Source of the DNA: Gammaproteobacteria bacterium | Lineage (GTDB): Bacteria > Pseudomonadota > Gammaproteobacteria > Pseudomonadales > Azotimanducaceae | Reading direction: 5' to 3' | Assembly: GCA_009840305.1 (NCBI GenBank) | Contig: VXNY01000031.1 | Location: 62,001-126,000 of the forward strand | Length of the DNA: 64,000 bases | Part shown: one piece after another, positions 1-9,267 of the stretch | Position numbering within the stretch: the first letter of the stretch is position 1 | Layout: each line of letters begins with the position of its first letter | The notes under the pieces: generated by a model | The model's input: the letters and a program-made list of their open reading frames with translations, nothing else | Told to the model about the DNA's origin: nothing | Databases searched by the model: none | Made by a program: the position numbers and the translations under genes

Positions 1-660
1 CTCTCGATCAGGTGAACGGATCCAATCACCTACGGCGAAGGGTTTGTCAATGAACAGCATGAGCGCACCAAAAAAGTTTGCTAACAGATCCTTTGCAGCA
101 AAACCTACCGCTATACCCCCGATCCCGCCAAATGCCAAGACGCCCTGAATTGGTAATCCAAACGCTTGCATAATCATCAGCGCTGCGGATATGGCGATAG
201 ATGCGCGTAAAACTTTACTTACAGCACCAGCAGTAGCAGGATCCCAGCGCGACTCCGTTCCATCCCGACGTGGTTCCACAACGATTTGTTGAAATTCTTT
301 AATAAATCGACTAGCGAACCAAGCTACAAAAGCGACGATTGCTGCAGCACGTACGGTACCGACGTGCTCAAAGATCGAATCTGCCGTTACTCGTGTAAAT
401 GTGTCGCTGTAGATTCTGTTTCCCGCGAAGCTTAATCCGACAACCCAAATAGCCCACCCGAGAGGCTTGTTTGCTGCGCGAAACAGTGCGTCGTCCCAAA
501 GTGTTTGAGTCTCGCCTACTTTGAGAGCAACGCGATTGAGAAGTCGTTTTGCGACCTCCCGCGTAATCGCCGTTCCAAGAACGATTAGAAATACGTGGAA
601 CCCGAGCCAGACCCATCTCATCCAGCTAGCGGTGGTAATTACCTCCCAGATTGCTTCCAA
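1..660 (-). CDS. Mechanosensitive ion channel, MscS family (3' end beyond window)
   Basis: The minus strand is open for 220 codons from 660 to base 1 with no stop, so the C-terminal part is missing. About three hydrophobic segments (roughly residues 14-33, 61-80 and 97-115) precede the signature MscS pore region at residues 155-220. That region contains the Gly/Ala-rich pore helix GGIGGIAVGFAAKDLLANFF, followed by LMLFIDKPFAVGDWI, the start of the cytoplasmic beta domain. The family forms a tension-gated inner-membrane channel that releases solutes on hypo-osmotic shock. I placed the start at TTG 660: an in-frame TAA immediately precedes it and a GAGG lies 8 bases upstream. The ATG at 621 has no well-placed ribosome site. 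The family assignment is firm; the subfamily cannot be told. Confidence 0.9.
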   Translation of the reverse strand, partial: MEAIWEVITTASWMRWVWLGFHVFLIVLGTAITREVAKRLLNRVALKVGETQTLWDDALFRAANKPLGWAIWVVGLSFAGNRIYSDTFTRVTADSIFEHVGTVRAAAIVAFVAWFASRFIKEFQQIVVEPRRDGTESRWDPATAGAVSKVLRASIAISAALMIMQAFGLPIQGVLAFGGIGGIAVGFAAKDLLANFFGALMLFIDKPFAVGDWIRSPDRE

Positions 661-828
661 TTAAGTAGCCTCGTAAAGTAGAAACCTTGTGCGAACAGAA
701 TTGAGGATTTTAGAACAATCGACGGATATTAGCTGAACATTTGACCGCTCGAAGCATGTAAAACAGTCGAAATCCACTAACAACTACCTAACTTCGTGCT
801 GTTTCATCAAAAAACTGAACATAAAACC

Positions 829-862
829 TTGCAAATATGTACCATTCTGTATATATTTATAC
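829..862 (+). promoter_or_regulatory. lexA promoter with overlapping SOS-type (LexA) box
   Basis: TTGCAA (829-834) and TATATT (852-857) are spaced by 17 bases and form a good sigma-70 promoter. CTGTATATATTTATAC (847-862) covers the -10 element. It keeps the CTGT left half and the AT-rich core of the enterobacterial LexA box (CTGT-N8-ACAG), but the right half is ATAC instead of ACAG. Its place in front of lexA fits autorepression. The promoter elements are visible; LexA binding is inferred. Confidence 0.55.
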
Positions 863-888
863 TCTTCTATAACTAAAGAGATTTCCCT

Positions 889-1518
889 ATGCCTAGAACG
901 AAAAGTTCAAAATTGACTAAACGACAGCGTGAAGTTCTGATGATGATTCGTGATTGGACAACAGAGGCTGGATTTCCGCCCACCAGACGAGACATTGCGG
1001 AACACTTCGATTTTAAGTCTCCTAATGCGTCCGAAGAACATCTGAAAGCTCTTGAAAGAAAAGGCGTGATCACCGTACTTCGAAATACCTCAAGGGGAAT
1101 AGTACTATCACCAGAATATCGGGAAACCGGTGGTCCGGCTGATATTCCTGTAATCGGACGAGTAGCGGCGGGCAGTCCTGTTCTCGCACAAGAACACATC
1201 GAGAGACATGTGAAAATACCTGAAACTCTCTTTCACCCAAAAGCCGACTATTTCCTAAAAGTTCAGGGGGACAGCATGATCAATGCGGGAATCTTGGATG
1301 GAGATTTGCTTGCTGTACATAAAACTACTGAAGTGCGAAACGGGCAGATTGTCGTTGCTCGCCTAGACAACGAGGTTACCGTGAAGCGTTTCGAGCGTTT
1401 GTCGGAAGGCGATATTGCGCTGATACCTGAAAATAAGAACTACGCACCCATCAGGGTAGAAAATGATGCTAGCTTTGCGATTGAAGGAATTAGCGTAGGT
1501 CTGGTGCGCGAGCACTAA
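889..1518 (+). CDS. lexA: LexA repressor (SOS regulator, self-cleaving S24 peptidase)
   Basis: LexA represses DNA-damage genes and cleaves itself when stimulated by RecA filaments. This 209-residue protein has the usual length. Residues 1-70 form the winged helix; the recognition helix SPNASEEHLKALERKG is nearly identical to that of E. coli, so a CTGT-N8-ACAG type operator is expected. The cleavage site is Ala94-Gly95 (RVAAGSP). The catalytic dyad is Ser129 (QGDSM) and Lys166 (EVTVKRF). The gene is convergent with topA, with 8 bp between the stop codons. A sulA-like cell division inhibitor, which in some pseudomonads follows lexA, is not present here. Confident identification. Confidence 0.97.
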   Translation: MPRTKSSKLTKRQREVLMMIRDWTTEAGFPPTRRDIAEHFDFKSPNASEEHLKALERKGVITVLRNTSRGIVLSPEYRETGGPADIPVIGRVAAGSPVLAQEHIERHVKIPETLFHPKADYFLKVQGDSMINAGILDGDLLAVHKTTEVRNGQIVVARLDNEVTVKRFERLSEGDIALIPENKNYAPIRVENDASFAIEGISVGLVREH

Positions 1519-1526
1519 ACTCTCGA

Positions 1527-4160
1527 TTACGATTTGGATTCGAGTCCCTCAACCTTGGGAGGGGGCTCAGCAATCCATACACCATCTTTGTAGAACGCGC
1601 TCCATTTCTTAGCACCGTCCTCGGACCTGACGTATTGCTGTTCTAATTTCCGAGAATATCGTACCATCGTAGGATTACCTTCGGGGTCTTCCGTCGGTGC
1701 TTCTAAGAGGTATTTGAACTTCGGGTCCAGCTCATTCGCATGAGGTAAGAGCTCCCGTACCAGCGGAGCACGGGTTTGTCGGTGTTTAGGAAACTTACTG
1801 GCAGCCAAGAACAATCCAGATGCCCCATCTCGCAGCACGAAGTGATCGTCTATGCCGTCACAACGCAATTCTGGCATGTCAATTGGGTCAGCTTTAGGTG
1901 GCGCGACTTTACCACCGCGCATTAATTTTCTAGTGTTTGCGCACTTTTGATTTGTACAAGCGAAGTATTTGCCGAAACGACCTTCTTTGAGCTGCATGTT
2001 AGCCGCGCACTTGTCGCATTCTACAATCGGTCCATCGTATCCTGCTATCTCATAGGTCCCTACTTCGAGTTTAAACCCTTGGCAATCTGGATTCGCACAC
2101 ACGAACAACTTTCGACTCTCGTCAATCAGATATTCGTTCATCGGTGTTGCACAAGACTCGCAACGAGTTTTCTGCTTTAGTTCTCTCCCTTCTGTTTCTT
2201 CATCAACTTGAACTCGTTTTTGTACGATTGGAGTTAAACTCAAAGTTTGCTCACATCGTTGATCTTTTGGCAATGAATACCCGCTACAGCCCAAAAATAC
2301 TCCAGAACTAGCGGTACGAATCATTAACTTTCGCTGACACTCGGGACACAGAATGTCCGATTCGATTGGATTGTTTTTGCGCATCCCAGTTTCAAAGTCA
2401 GCAGCACGAACAAATCGTTGTGCAAAGTCGTCGTAGTAACCGTTGAGTACATCTCGCCACTGTTTTTCGCCTAAGGAAATTCGGTCGAGTTCCTTTTCCA
2501 TATCTGCAGTAAACTCGTACTCCATCAAATTTTGAAAGTTTTCCTTTAGCCGATCGGTGACTATCTCACCAATGCGTTCGGCGGAAAACCTTTTGTTCCG
2601 TAGCGACACATAACCGCGCTCTTGAATAGTTGTAATAATCGGGACGTAAGTACTCGGTCGACCTATACCACGTTTTTCTAATTCTCGTACGAGACTAGCT
2701 TCGCTATAGCGGGCTGGGGGTTTCGTAAACCTCTGTTTTTTCTCTAACGAATGTCGTAATAATTCTTCACCCACCTGAAATTCAGGTAACTCCTGGGTTT
2801 CATCCCCTTTAGAAGTCGACGGGTAGACACGTGTAAACCCGTCGAATACGACAACTCTGCCACGGATGATCAACTGAAAATCATTCGCTTTTACTCGAGT
2901 AGTGACGCTCAAATACTCTGCCGGTGTCATTTGACAAGCAACGAACCGTCGCCAAATCAGTTCATAAAGCCTTCGTTGATCATTGTCCTTGGCTTGCAGT
3001 TCTTGTGGTGTGAATCGTACGTCCGTTGGTCGTATTGCTTCATGTGCTTCCTGTGCGGCGCGCGCCTTGGTTTGATATCTATTTGGTGACGCGGGTACGT
3101 ACTTATCTTCATAATGAGACTGCAAGAACGATCGGGCATTGCTCACGGCTTCTTCCGACAAATTGGTCGAGTCAGTTCGCATGTACGATATATAACCCGC
3201 TTCATAGAGATTCTGCGCTAACCGCATCGTTTTACGCACATTGAACCCAAGACGTGTGGATGCAGCCTGTTGAAGCGTGGACGTCGTAAAAGGGGGACTA
3301 GGACTTGATTTTGTTGGTTTTTTCTCGAAACTGTCCACGATAAACGTGGTTTTACTGAGTTCGGAAACCAGTGCTTCAGCCTCTTCCTTCGTTTCCAAAG
3401 AGCAATCTTCTCCGCGGTACTTGACCACTTGAAACTTGTACGTTGCGGGTTCTGTATCAGTAACTGTTTGATCCTGTTTCCCCAATCGCGTCAAGTACGC
3501 GAATAGTTCCCAGTATTCTCTGACATCAAAGGCTCGAATTTCACGTTCGCGTTCGACGACAAGTCGCACAGCGACGGACTGTACGCGTCCACCCGATAAT
3601 CGATTCGCTACTTTGGCGATCAACAAAGGAGTAAGCTCAAAGCCAACAACTCGATCTAAGAATCGTCGAGCTTGTTGAGCTCTCACTCGATCCATATTGA
3701 CGTGATCTGGTGCCGCAAACGCGGAGGTGATTGCGTTCTTTGTGATTTCATTAAACACTACACGACGAAAGCGATCAGGATCACCGCCGAGCACTTCTTG
3801 GAGGTGCCAAGCGATAGCTTCTCCTTCGCGATCCATGTCGGTCGCGAGATAGACGAGGTGGGAATCCGATGCAGCTTTTTGTAAGTCATTCACGACTTGA
3901 CGTTTTCCATCGACGATTTCATATTTCGCCTGCCAGTCGCGATAGGGATCGACACCGATGACTTCCACGAGTTTTTGAGCAGAATCGGTTTTACCTGCGT
4001 CAGCAACGATCTCGCGAAGTTGCTTGAGCGAAATGAATTGCCCTTTTTTTAGGTCTCGGATGTGACCCTTGCTCGACTTGACAATAAAGTCTTTGCCAAG
4101 ATATTTCTTTATCGTAGAAGCTTTATTCGGAGATTCAACGATTACTAATGATTTGCCCAT
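1527..4160 (-). CDS. topA: DNA topoisomerase I (type IA)
   Basis: This enzyme relaxes negative supercoils by single-strand cleavage and passage. The 877-residue protein begins with the TOPRIM domain (SLVIVESPNKA, with Glu9; DMDREGEA, with Asp108 and Asp110). The catalytic tyrosine is Tyr326 in YISYMRTDST. The C-terminal third carries at least three C4-type zinc ribbons (starting CPEC, CESC and CDKC, about residues 600-740), as in E. coli TopA, then a basic tail. The ATG at 4160 follows GGAGGG at good spacing. The length is close to the 865 residues of the E. coli enzyme. No frameshift or missing catalytic residue was seen. Confidence 0.97.
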   Translation of the reverse strand: MGKSLVIVESPNKASTIKKYLGKDFIVKSSKGHIRDLKKGQFISLKQLREIVADAGKTDSAQKLVEVIGVDPYRDWQAKYEIVDGKRQVVNDLQKAASDSHLVYLATDMDREGEAIAWHLQEVLGGDPDRFRRVVFNEITKNAITSAFAAPDHVNMDRVRAQQARRFLDRVVGFELTPLLIAKVANRLSGGRVQSVAVRLVVEREREIRAFDVREYWELFAYLTRLGKQDQTVTDTEPATYKFQVVKYRGEDCSLETKEEAEALVSELSKTTFIVDSFEKKPTKSSPSPPFTTSTLQQAASTRLGFNVRKTMRLAQNLYEAGYISYMRTDSTNLSEEAVSNARSFLQSHYEDKYVPASPNRYQTKARAAQEAHEAIRPTDVRFTPQELQAKDNDQRRLYELIWRRFVACQMTPAEYLSVTTRVKANDFQLIIRGRVVVFDGFTRVYPSTSKGDETQELPEFQVGEELLRHSLEKKQRFTKPPARYSEASLVRELEKRGIGRPSTYVPIITTIQERGYVSLRNKRFSAERIGEIVTDRLKENFQNLMEYEFTADMEKELDRISLGEKQWRDVLNGYYDDFAQRFVRAADFETGMRKNNPIESDILCPECQRKLMIRTASSGVFLGCSGYSLPKDQRCEQTLSLTPIVQKRVQVDEETEGRELKQKTRCESCATPMNEYLIDESRKLFVCANPDCQGFKLEVGTYEIAGYDGPIVECDKCAANMQLKEGRFGKYFACTNQKCANTRKLMRGGKVAPPKADPIDMPELRCDGIDDHFVLRDGASGLFLAASKFPKHRQTRAPLVRELLPHANELDPKFKYLLEAPTEDPEGNPTMVRYSRKLEQQYVRSEDGAKKWSAFYKDGVWIAEPPPKVEGLESKS

Positions 4161-4270
4161 TTCCCTCCTTGGTGGTCAAATTTTGTAACCTAGATTTGAG
4201 TTGAAGTTTTTGCTTTAAATGTATCTAGCTAGATTCAAAGCAGGTCGCTTAAGGCTGGTTCTCTCTTTTT

Positions 4271-4876
4271 TCAATCATACTCGGAATCGGTTTCAAGTCG
4301 CTTTTTGAGTGCTTTTCGCTCCTCAGAAATTGCGGTGTTTAAGCATATGAGTGAATCTAGCCCCTGCATCATGGCTTGAATAAATTCATCATTGGTAGAA
4401 GCAACTTTTTCGTAACCTAACCAACGAACTTCACTTCGCGTACACTCGATCGCAATGCATCGATCGGGGAAGAGAGATTTGATTCGATCAACCTCGAGCC
4501 AATAGGATTCGGACAAATCTCTACATTCCTCCGTAGTCTCACGTAGCTGCCAATTCATGCCAGAGGACTCGTTCCTGTCTAAGGCATAGGTAATCCATTC
4601 GGGTACATCAGGGAAATCGTCTGGATACTGTTTAGACCAGGCTACGCAACGCTTTTTTGGTTCAAGCTTTTTACCGCTGGCAGTGACTCGATCTGACAGT
4701 GAAGCGTTTACATCAGCTATGTGAGCCATCGATGTTGTGAGTCCATGCTTTCTGGCAGTTACTCGTAAGTGTCCAAGCTGTCGCGCTTGACGCGACGGCA
4801 AGACACTTGCAACACCTCCGAACACCACGAGAAACACGATGGATATTAGGATGTATGCTATGAGTTGTTTGTTCAC
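4271..4876 (-). CDS. Uncharacterised membrane-anchored protein upstream of topA
   Basis: I do not recognise this 201-residue protein. It starts with GTG at 4876 and has a single N-terminal hydrophobic segment (about residues 7-27, IAYILISIVFLVVFGGVASVL), which is either an uncleaved anchor or a signal peptide. The rest is soluble, charged and mostly helical, with cysteines near positions 77, 118, 142, 146 and 178. It lies on the same strand 110 bp upstream of topA and could share its transcript. The reading frame is clean and codon use is like that of its neighbours, so it is probably a real gene. No function is proposed. Confidence 0.6.
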   Translation of the reverse strand: MNKQLIAYILISIVFLVVFGGVASVLPSRQARQLGHLRVTARKHGLTTSMAHIADVNASLSDRVTASGKKLEPKKRCVAWSKQYPDDFPDVPEWITYALDRNESSGMNWQLRETTEECRDLSESYWLEVDRIKSLFPDRCIAIECTRSEVRWLGYEKVASTNDEFIQAMMQGLDSLICLNTAISEERKALKKRLETDSEYD

Positions 4877-4943
4877 TGTCGGGGATCAAAACACATCGCT
4901 GGGTTTACAAACTGATTGACACTTCATCAAATATACTACTCAC

Positions 4944-5375
4944 ATGGATTGCTATTCACGGATACTACTTGCAGTCGACTTAACTGATTCCTGTAAAGGG
5001 GTCGCTCAACAAGCCGCCCGCTTCGCGAAACAATGTGAAGGACAGCTACACATAGTACATGTTGTTGAACCCCAGAGTCTCGCTTACGGGGATGAAATAC
5101 CTATAGACCTAACTTCACTTCACGATGCCATCAATGATCAAGCTGCGTCCTATCTACGTGAATTTTCGAAGGATTTCGATATTCCAGAAGAACGCCAATA
5201 TCTTGTATTTGGTACGATTCACCATGAAATCCATCGTATCGCGAAAGAGAAAAACATGGATCTGATCGTTGTAGGTAGTCACGGTCGTCATGGGCTTGCG
5301 ATTCTGTTCGGTTCCACATTGGATGATGTGATCCACGCCGCGCATTGCGATGTGTTAGCGGTACGCGTAGCTTAA
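4944..5375 (+). CDS. Universal stress protein, UspA family
   Basis: A small (143-residue) Usp-fold protein. It begins with the typical first strand YSRILLAVDLT (residues 4-14) and ends with the nucleotide-binding signature VVGSHGRHGLAILFGST and the DVLAVRV final strand. The G-2x-G pattern plus GST suggests the ATP-binding Usp subclass. Such proteins act in the cytoplasm as homodimers during stress; their molecular role is usually unclear. It is a single gene divergent from the 4271-4876 gene, with about 67 bp between the start codons, so the two promoters must be close together or overlap. Confidence 0.9.
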   Translation: MDCYSRILLAVDLTDSCKGVAQQAARFAKQCEGQLHIVHVVEPQSLAYGDEIPIDLTSLHDAINDQAASYLREFSKDFDIPEERQYLVFGTIHHEIHRIAKEKNMDLIVVGSHGRHGLAILFGSTLDDVIHAAHCDVLAVRVA

Positions 5376-5541
5376 CCAACCTCATACCCCTCCAAACTCG
5401 CTCAACAGTGTCATATCGAGTTTAGTTCTCTGTATCATTTACGCAAAATTTCCTTACTACGATTTCGAATTTGTTATACACGGACGTAAAACATCGTCGC
5501 GGCCAATGCTCAAAACCCGCCTTCCATGATCGTAAAGGGAG

Positions 5542-7455
5542 ATGCCGGACTTGAGCTTCTCCTGTTTTCGCAGTTTCTTTTTTGTAGGCATGTGTTTGTG
5601 TCTGTTCCTGCTTTCCTCGGTTTACGCTTCTGACTTAGATACTCAACGGGAACAGTACAAACAAGCTAAGAATGCGTTAAAAGCTGGTCGTACCTCTGAA
5701 TTTCAACAACTCAAGAAAGAGTTAACGGACTATCCGCTCTATCCGTACCTTCTCTATAACGAAGCGCTGAAACGAATATCGTCCTTAAGTCCCGAAGACG
5801 CAACGAGACTGAAATCTCAACTATCTGGTTCAGTCTTAGCAGATGAATTCTTTGATCGGTGGCTAGATACTCAAGCCCGTAGAAAACGATGGCAAGTCTA
5901 CGTCGACCACTTTAAACCTACAACAGATGCTGAAAAACAGTGTAAGTATTTACGTGCTTTGTTTCGTCTCGGCTATCAAGACAAAGCCTTAGCCGGAGTA
6001 CCGGAGCTTTGGCTCGTTGGCATTTCACAGCCGAAAGAGTGTGATCCCATCTTTGACGTATGGATAAGTAGAGGGAACCTGACTACCGATATCGCGTGGA
6101 ATCGGTTACAGCTTGCTGTACAAGAACGATCAACAACTCTTGCGCGTTATCTACTGAGGTTTTTCCCGCGAGCCGAACAACCCACAGCGCGACTCTTGTA
6201 TGATGTGTATCGCAGACCATCGATCGTCCGAAATGTCAATCGATTCCCTGACAACGTACGCGGTCAGTACGCTTTTTCATTCGGACTTCTACGATATGCT
6301 CGAGACGAAGCAAGCAAAGCGCTCGAGCTTTGGCAAAAACACGAGAACGATTTCGATTTCGACGAACAGCTTGCCCATAGAACTGAAAACGAGCTAGCAT
6401 TTTGGGCAGCACGGGAAGGTATAGTGATTTCGAAAGTTAATCCAAACTTCACCTACGAAACGATCGAACGAATTGCTGACACCGCGATTGCAAAAGGGGA
6501 ATGGAACGTCGCTTATGAGTGGCTAGACGCTGTTGAAGACACTGAAAGATACCGCTTCAAGTGGCGATATTGGTTCGCTAAGAGTTTGCAAGAAACTGGA
6601 GTTGACGGGGCTCGAGAATTACTTGAGGAGTTAGCTCGCGCACGAACCTACTACGGCTTTCTCGCTGCAAATGAGATCGAAGTCCCGTTGAAAATGAATG
6701 CAAGAGATCAGAACGAACTCGAACAACAAAGTAGCGAGTTTCTCGCCGATATTCGAATCGCACGTATTTTCGAACTCTACGAACTGGGAGAGGCAGAAAA
6801 CGCGAAGGAGGAGTGGTCTTGGTTGCTTCCTAACCTAGAAGACGATGAAGCTAAACATTGGATTCCCTATCAGATTGGTCAAATCGGGCACCCTAACCAT
6901 GCCATTCAAGCAGCATTTCGCGCCGACGCTTTTGATTTGGTGGAAACTAGGTTCCCGGTTTTGTACGTCGACGAATTTAACCGACATACCGAAAGAGCGG
7001 GAATTGACTTAACGGTCTTGTTAGCACTAGCGCGGCAAGAAAGCGCATTTAATCCAAAAGCAATTTCTCCAGTGGGCGCTAGAGGTCTGATGCAACTCAT
7101 GCCTGCCACGGCTCGCCGAACAGCTCGCAACATCAGAGTACCTCAGCCGAGTTTGGTTGGATTACTCTACGCTCCAACCAATATTCAAATTGGAACATAT
7201 CACTTTAGGGAACTGCTTGATGAATTTGATGAGCACAAAGTACTCGCGTACGCTGCTTATAACGCCGGTTCTCACAGAGTCGAGCAATGGATCAAAGGTG
7301 CCAGTGGCATGGACACGATAGCGTGGATCGAGACGATTCCTTTTTATGAAACGCGAAATTACGTGAAAAACGTACTTGCGTTTCAACAAGTCTACAGTGT
7401 GCTTCTAGACACTCCAACACCGATCCTTGCGCCAAACGAAAAGACTATTCCGTGA
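5542..7455 (+). CDS. slt: Soluble lytic murein transglycosylase (Slt70 type)
   Basis: This periplasmic enzyme cleaves peptidoglycan glycan strands with formation of 1,6-anhydro ends. At 637 residues it is close to E. coli Slt70. Residues 1-29 form a signal peptide ending ...SSVYA. A long alpha-superhelical region with TPR-like pairs follows (about 30-470), and then the C-terminal lysozyme-like SLT domain. The catalytic acid is Glu500 in ARQESAFN, followed by the diagnostic SPVGARGLMQLMPATA and later AAYNAGSHRV. The called ATG directly abuts an AGGGAG, so a start at the ATG at 5590 cannot be excluded, although that would leave a signal peptide without a positive N-region. Confidence 0.95.
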   Translation: MPDLSFSCFRSFFFVGMCLCLFLLSSVYASDLDTQREQYKQAKNALKAGRTSEFQQLKKELTDYPLYPYLLYNEALKRISSLSPEDATRLKSQLSGSVLADEFFDRWLDTQARRKRWQVYVDHFKPTTDAEKQCKYLRALFRLGYQDKALAGVPELWLVGISQPKECDPIFDVWISRGNLTTDIAWNRLQLAVQERSTTLARYLLRFFPRAEQPTARLLYDVYRRPSIVRNVNRFPDNVRGQYAFSFGLLRYARDEASKALELWQKHENDFDFDEQLAHRTENELAFWAAREGIVISKVNPNFTYETIERIADTAIAKGEWNVAYEWLDAVEDTERYRFKWRYWFAKSLQETGVDGARELLEELARARTYYGFLAANEIEVPLKMNARDQNELEQQSSEFLADIRIARIFELYELGEAENAKEEWSWLLPNLEDDEAKHWIPYQIGQIGHPNHAIQAAFRADAFDLVETRFPVLYVDEFNRHTERAGIDLTVLLALARQESAFNPKAISPVGARGLMQLMPATARRTARNIRVPQPSLVGLLYAPTNIQIGTYHFRELLDEFDEHKVLAYAAYNAGSHRVEQWIKGASGMDTIAWIETIPFYETRNYVKNVLAFQQVYSVLLDTPTPILAPNEKTIP

Positions 7456-7504
7456 TTAGAAATGTCTGAGGTGACGGTGCCAATACGTGCTCTGAGAGTC
7501 TCAA

Positions 7505-8299
7505 TTGATTGACATCGGAGCAAATCTGACCGACAAAGCGTTTCGACAGGACCTAGACAGTGTTCTTGTCCGCGCACAACAAGCAAACGTGAAGCACATC
7601 ATCGTTACTGGCACTGATCTTGAACATTCGCAACGTGCGGTGGACCTGTGTAGCGAATACTCCGGCTACTTATCTTCCACCGTTGGAATCCATCCTCACA
7701 ATGCATCCAGTATTCAGAACTCAACCGTTCAACAGTTGGCACAAATAGCGCGGAATAAATGTGTCGTGGCAATCGGTGAGACGGGTCTCGATTACTATCG
7801 AAATTTTTCACCAAGATTGGATCAAATATCCGCGTTCGAGACACAGCTTCAGCTGGCCGTAGACTTGCGAATACCTGCGTTCATACATGACCGGGACTCG
7901 AACGGAGAACTACTAACCGTCTTGAAAAATTTTCCTAAATTATCCGCTGTGATCCATTGTTTCACAGGTAGTGCTTCGCTCTTGCAAGACTATCTCCAAT
8001 TGGAACTCTACATCGGTATTACGGGTTGGATCTGCGACGAAAGACGTGGACAGGAACTATATCAATGTGTTAATTTAATTCCTGATGATCGTCTGCTTAT
8101 GGAGACTGATTCGCCCTATTTACTCCCAAGAACCATGAAACCGAAGCCTCGATCCAGACGAAACGAACCAGCTTTTCTAGAACATGTTTGTGTTGCTCTA
8201 GCGTCGGCTCGTGGTCAAACCGTCGAGCACGTTCAGCAAATCACTCAAGAGAATGCGAAGACACTGTTTGGACTAGATTTCGGACGTCTTCCTCGGTGA
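7505..8299 (+). CDS. tatD: TatD family Mg-dependent deoxyribonuclease/hydrolase
   Basis: TatD is a metal-dependent TIM-barrel 3'-5' exonuclease implicated in repair and DNA turnover. The 264-residue protein follows E. coli TatD along its whole length: MIDIGANLTDKAF at the N-terminus, VGIHPHNA, IGETGLDYYRNFSP, FIHDRDSN, HCFTGS, ITGWICDERRG and ETDSPYLLPR near the C-terminus. The start is TTG at 7505. ATT-GAC-ATC follows it directly, as in the family, so no extra N-terminal residues are needed. It is 49 bp downstream of slt. Its last 59 bp overlap the end of the convergent glutaredoxin-like gene. Confidence 0.94.
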   Translation: MIDIGANLTDKAFRQDLDSVLVRAQQANVKHIIVTGTDLEHSQRAVDLCSEYSGYLSSTVGIHPHNASSIQNSTVQQLAQIARNKCVVAIGETGLDYYRNFSPRLDQISAFETQLQLAVDLRIPAFIHDRDSNGELLTVLKNFPKLSAVIHCFTGSASLLQDYLQLELYIGITGWICDERRGQELYQCVNLIPDDRLLMETDSPYLLPRTMKPKPRSRRNEPAFLEHVCVALASARGQTVEHVQQITQENAKTLFGLDFGRLPR

Positions 8300-8492
8300 A
8301 AGGCCAAACTATTCTTTGCTCGGCAATTTCCAATACAGGTATAGACTCGCCAAACTGCTCCATCAATGAGGGATCGGTTGCAATATCTACAGTCTCAAGT
8401 ACACGTCCGGTAAGTTCCGACATGTCAAAAATCATATCCAACGCTTCTTCACACAAAGAACACGCATCGGTTACGTATACCAAAATCTTCAT
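8241..8492 (-). CDS. Glutaredoxin-like protein (DUF836 type)
   Basis: A compact thioredoxin-fold protein of 83 residues. I start it at the ATG at 8492 (MKILVYVTDACSLCEEA), because the longer open frame upstream adds sequence without family features. It has the CSLC redox motif at residues 11-14 and a cis-proline strand SIPVLEI near residue 55. These are the features of the small glutaredoxin-like DUF836 family, whose substrates are unknown. The 3' end overlaps tatD by 59 bp in convergent orientation. The overlap encodes the conserved last helix of both proteins, so both termini look genuine. Confidence 0.82.
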   Translation of the reverse strand: MKILVYVTDACSLCEEALDMIFDMSELTGRVLETVDIATDPSLMEQFGESIPVLEIAEQRIVWPFTEEDVRNLVQTVSSHSLE

Positions 8493-8662
8493 TGTGTCGT
8501 ATGATACAAGCTCTCCGCTCTGTCGTTTTACATGACAAATTAGAGTGTTATGATGTGCCCACGTCAGCGATAAATTGTTCACTATCACAGTGCAAATTAC
8601 AATGCACCCATGACCCCAAAACTTAAAGCACCTCTGGGTTGCGCGTCTTATGAATCAGGAAG

Positions 8663-9265
8663 TTGGAGATAGTTCTGAACTTTCTTGACGACCTTGGTGC
8701 CATAAATCCTCTTCTTGCACCGATCATTGAAGAAGCGCAGACGCATGGCGGTCGCATCTACCTCCGTTGCGTCGAATCGCGAGACCGACAAAAAATTGTT
8801 CGGTTAGCCCGAACTAGTAAAGCACTGCATCATCCTTGGATTGAAACCCCTACATCGAATTCTCTGTTCAATCAATACATCGATCGAATCAAAGGTAAAA
8901 ATGCGACAGGGATGGTAGTTTGTTTCAAACATAACGATGAAATTGTAGGAGTTATAAATCTCAACGAAATCGTACTTGGTGCATTTCGCAGTGCCCGTGT
9001 GTCCTATTATGTGAGTAATGAACACCAGGGATGCGGATTGATGACAGAAGGCTTGAACCTATTCACCGCTGAGGCATTTATATCTCAGGGACTGCATCGC
9101 ATTGAAGCTGCGATTCAACCTCAAAATATTCCATCGAAAAGACTGGTAAAACGTTGCGGATTTCACTATGAAGGTCTGGCGAAGGGGTATTTGTACATCG
9201 ATGGTCAGTGGCGTGACCATGAACGATGGGCACTGGTACATGAACGTGAGACTGTCGGAGTTTAA
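8663..9265 (+). CDS. rimJ: RimJ-like GNAT protein N-acetyltransferase
   Basis: This enzyme transfers acetyl from acetyl-CoA to a protein N-terminus; in E. coli RimJ acts on ribosomal protein S5. The GNAT core is clear: IYLRCVESRDR early, the acetyl-CoA loop NEHQGCGLMTEGL (compare the Q/RxxGxG/A motif), NIPSKRLVKRCGF, and the highly RimJ-like end KGYLYIDGQWRDHERWAL. The length (200) matches RimJ. No ATG lies in frame near the N-terminus. TTG at 8663 is the best candidate, though its ribosome site (AGGA, 2 bases away) is poorly spaced, so the first ~20 residues are uncertain. The next gene begins 2 bp after its stop, so they are co-transcribed. Confidence 0.8.
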   Translation: MEIVLNFLDDLGAINPLLAPIIEEAQTHGGRIYLRCVESRDRQKIVRLARTSKALHHPWIETPTSNSLFNQYIDRIKGKNATGMVVCFKHNDEIVGVINLNEIVLGAFRSARVSYYVSNEHQGCGLMTEGLNLFTAEAFISQGLHRIEAAIQPQNIPSKRLVKRCGFHYEGLAKGYLYIDGQWRDHERWALVHERETVGV

Positions 9266-9267
9266 TA

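Noticed and set aside
847..862. Reading this site as a perfect LexA box
   Set aside because: The right half is ATAC, not ACAG; it is recorded as a degenerate box only.
873..1199. Minus-strand open frame of 108 codons opposite lexA
   Set aside because: It is fully antisense to the conserved N-terminal half of LexA and has no ribosome site or recognisable sequence.
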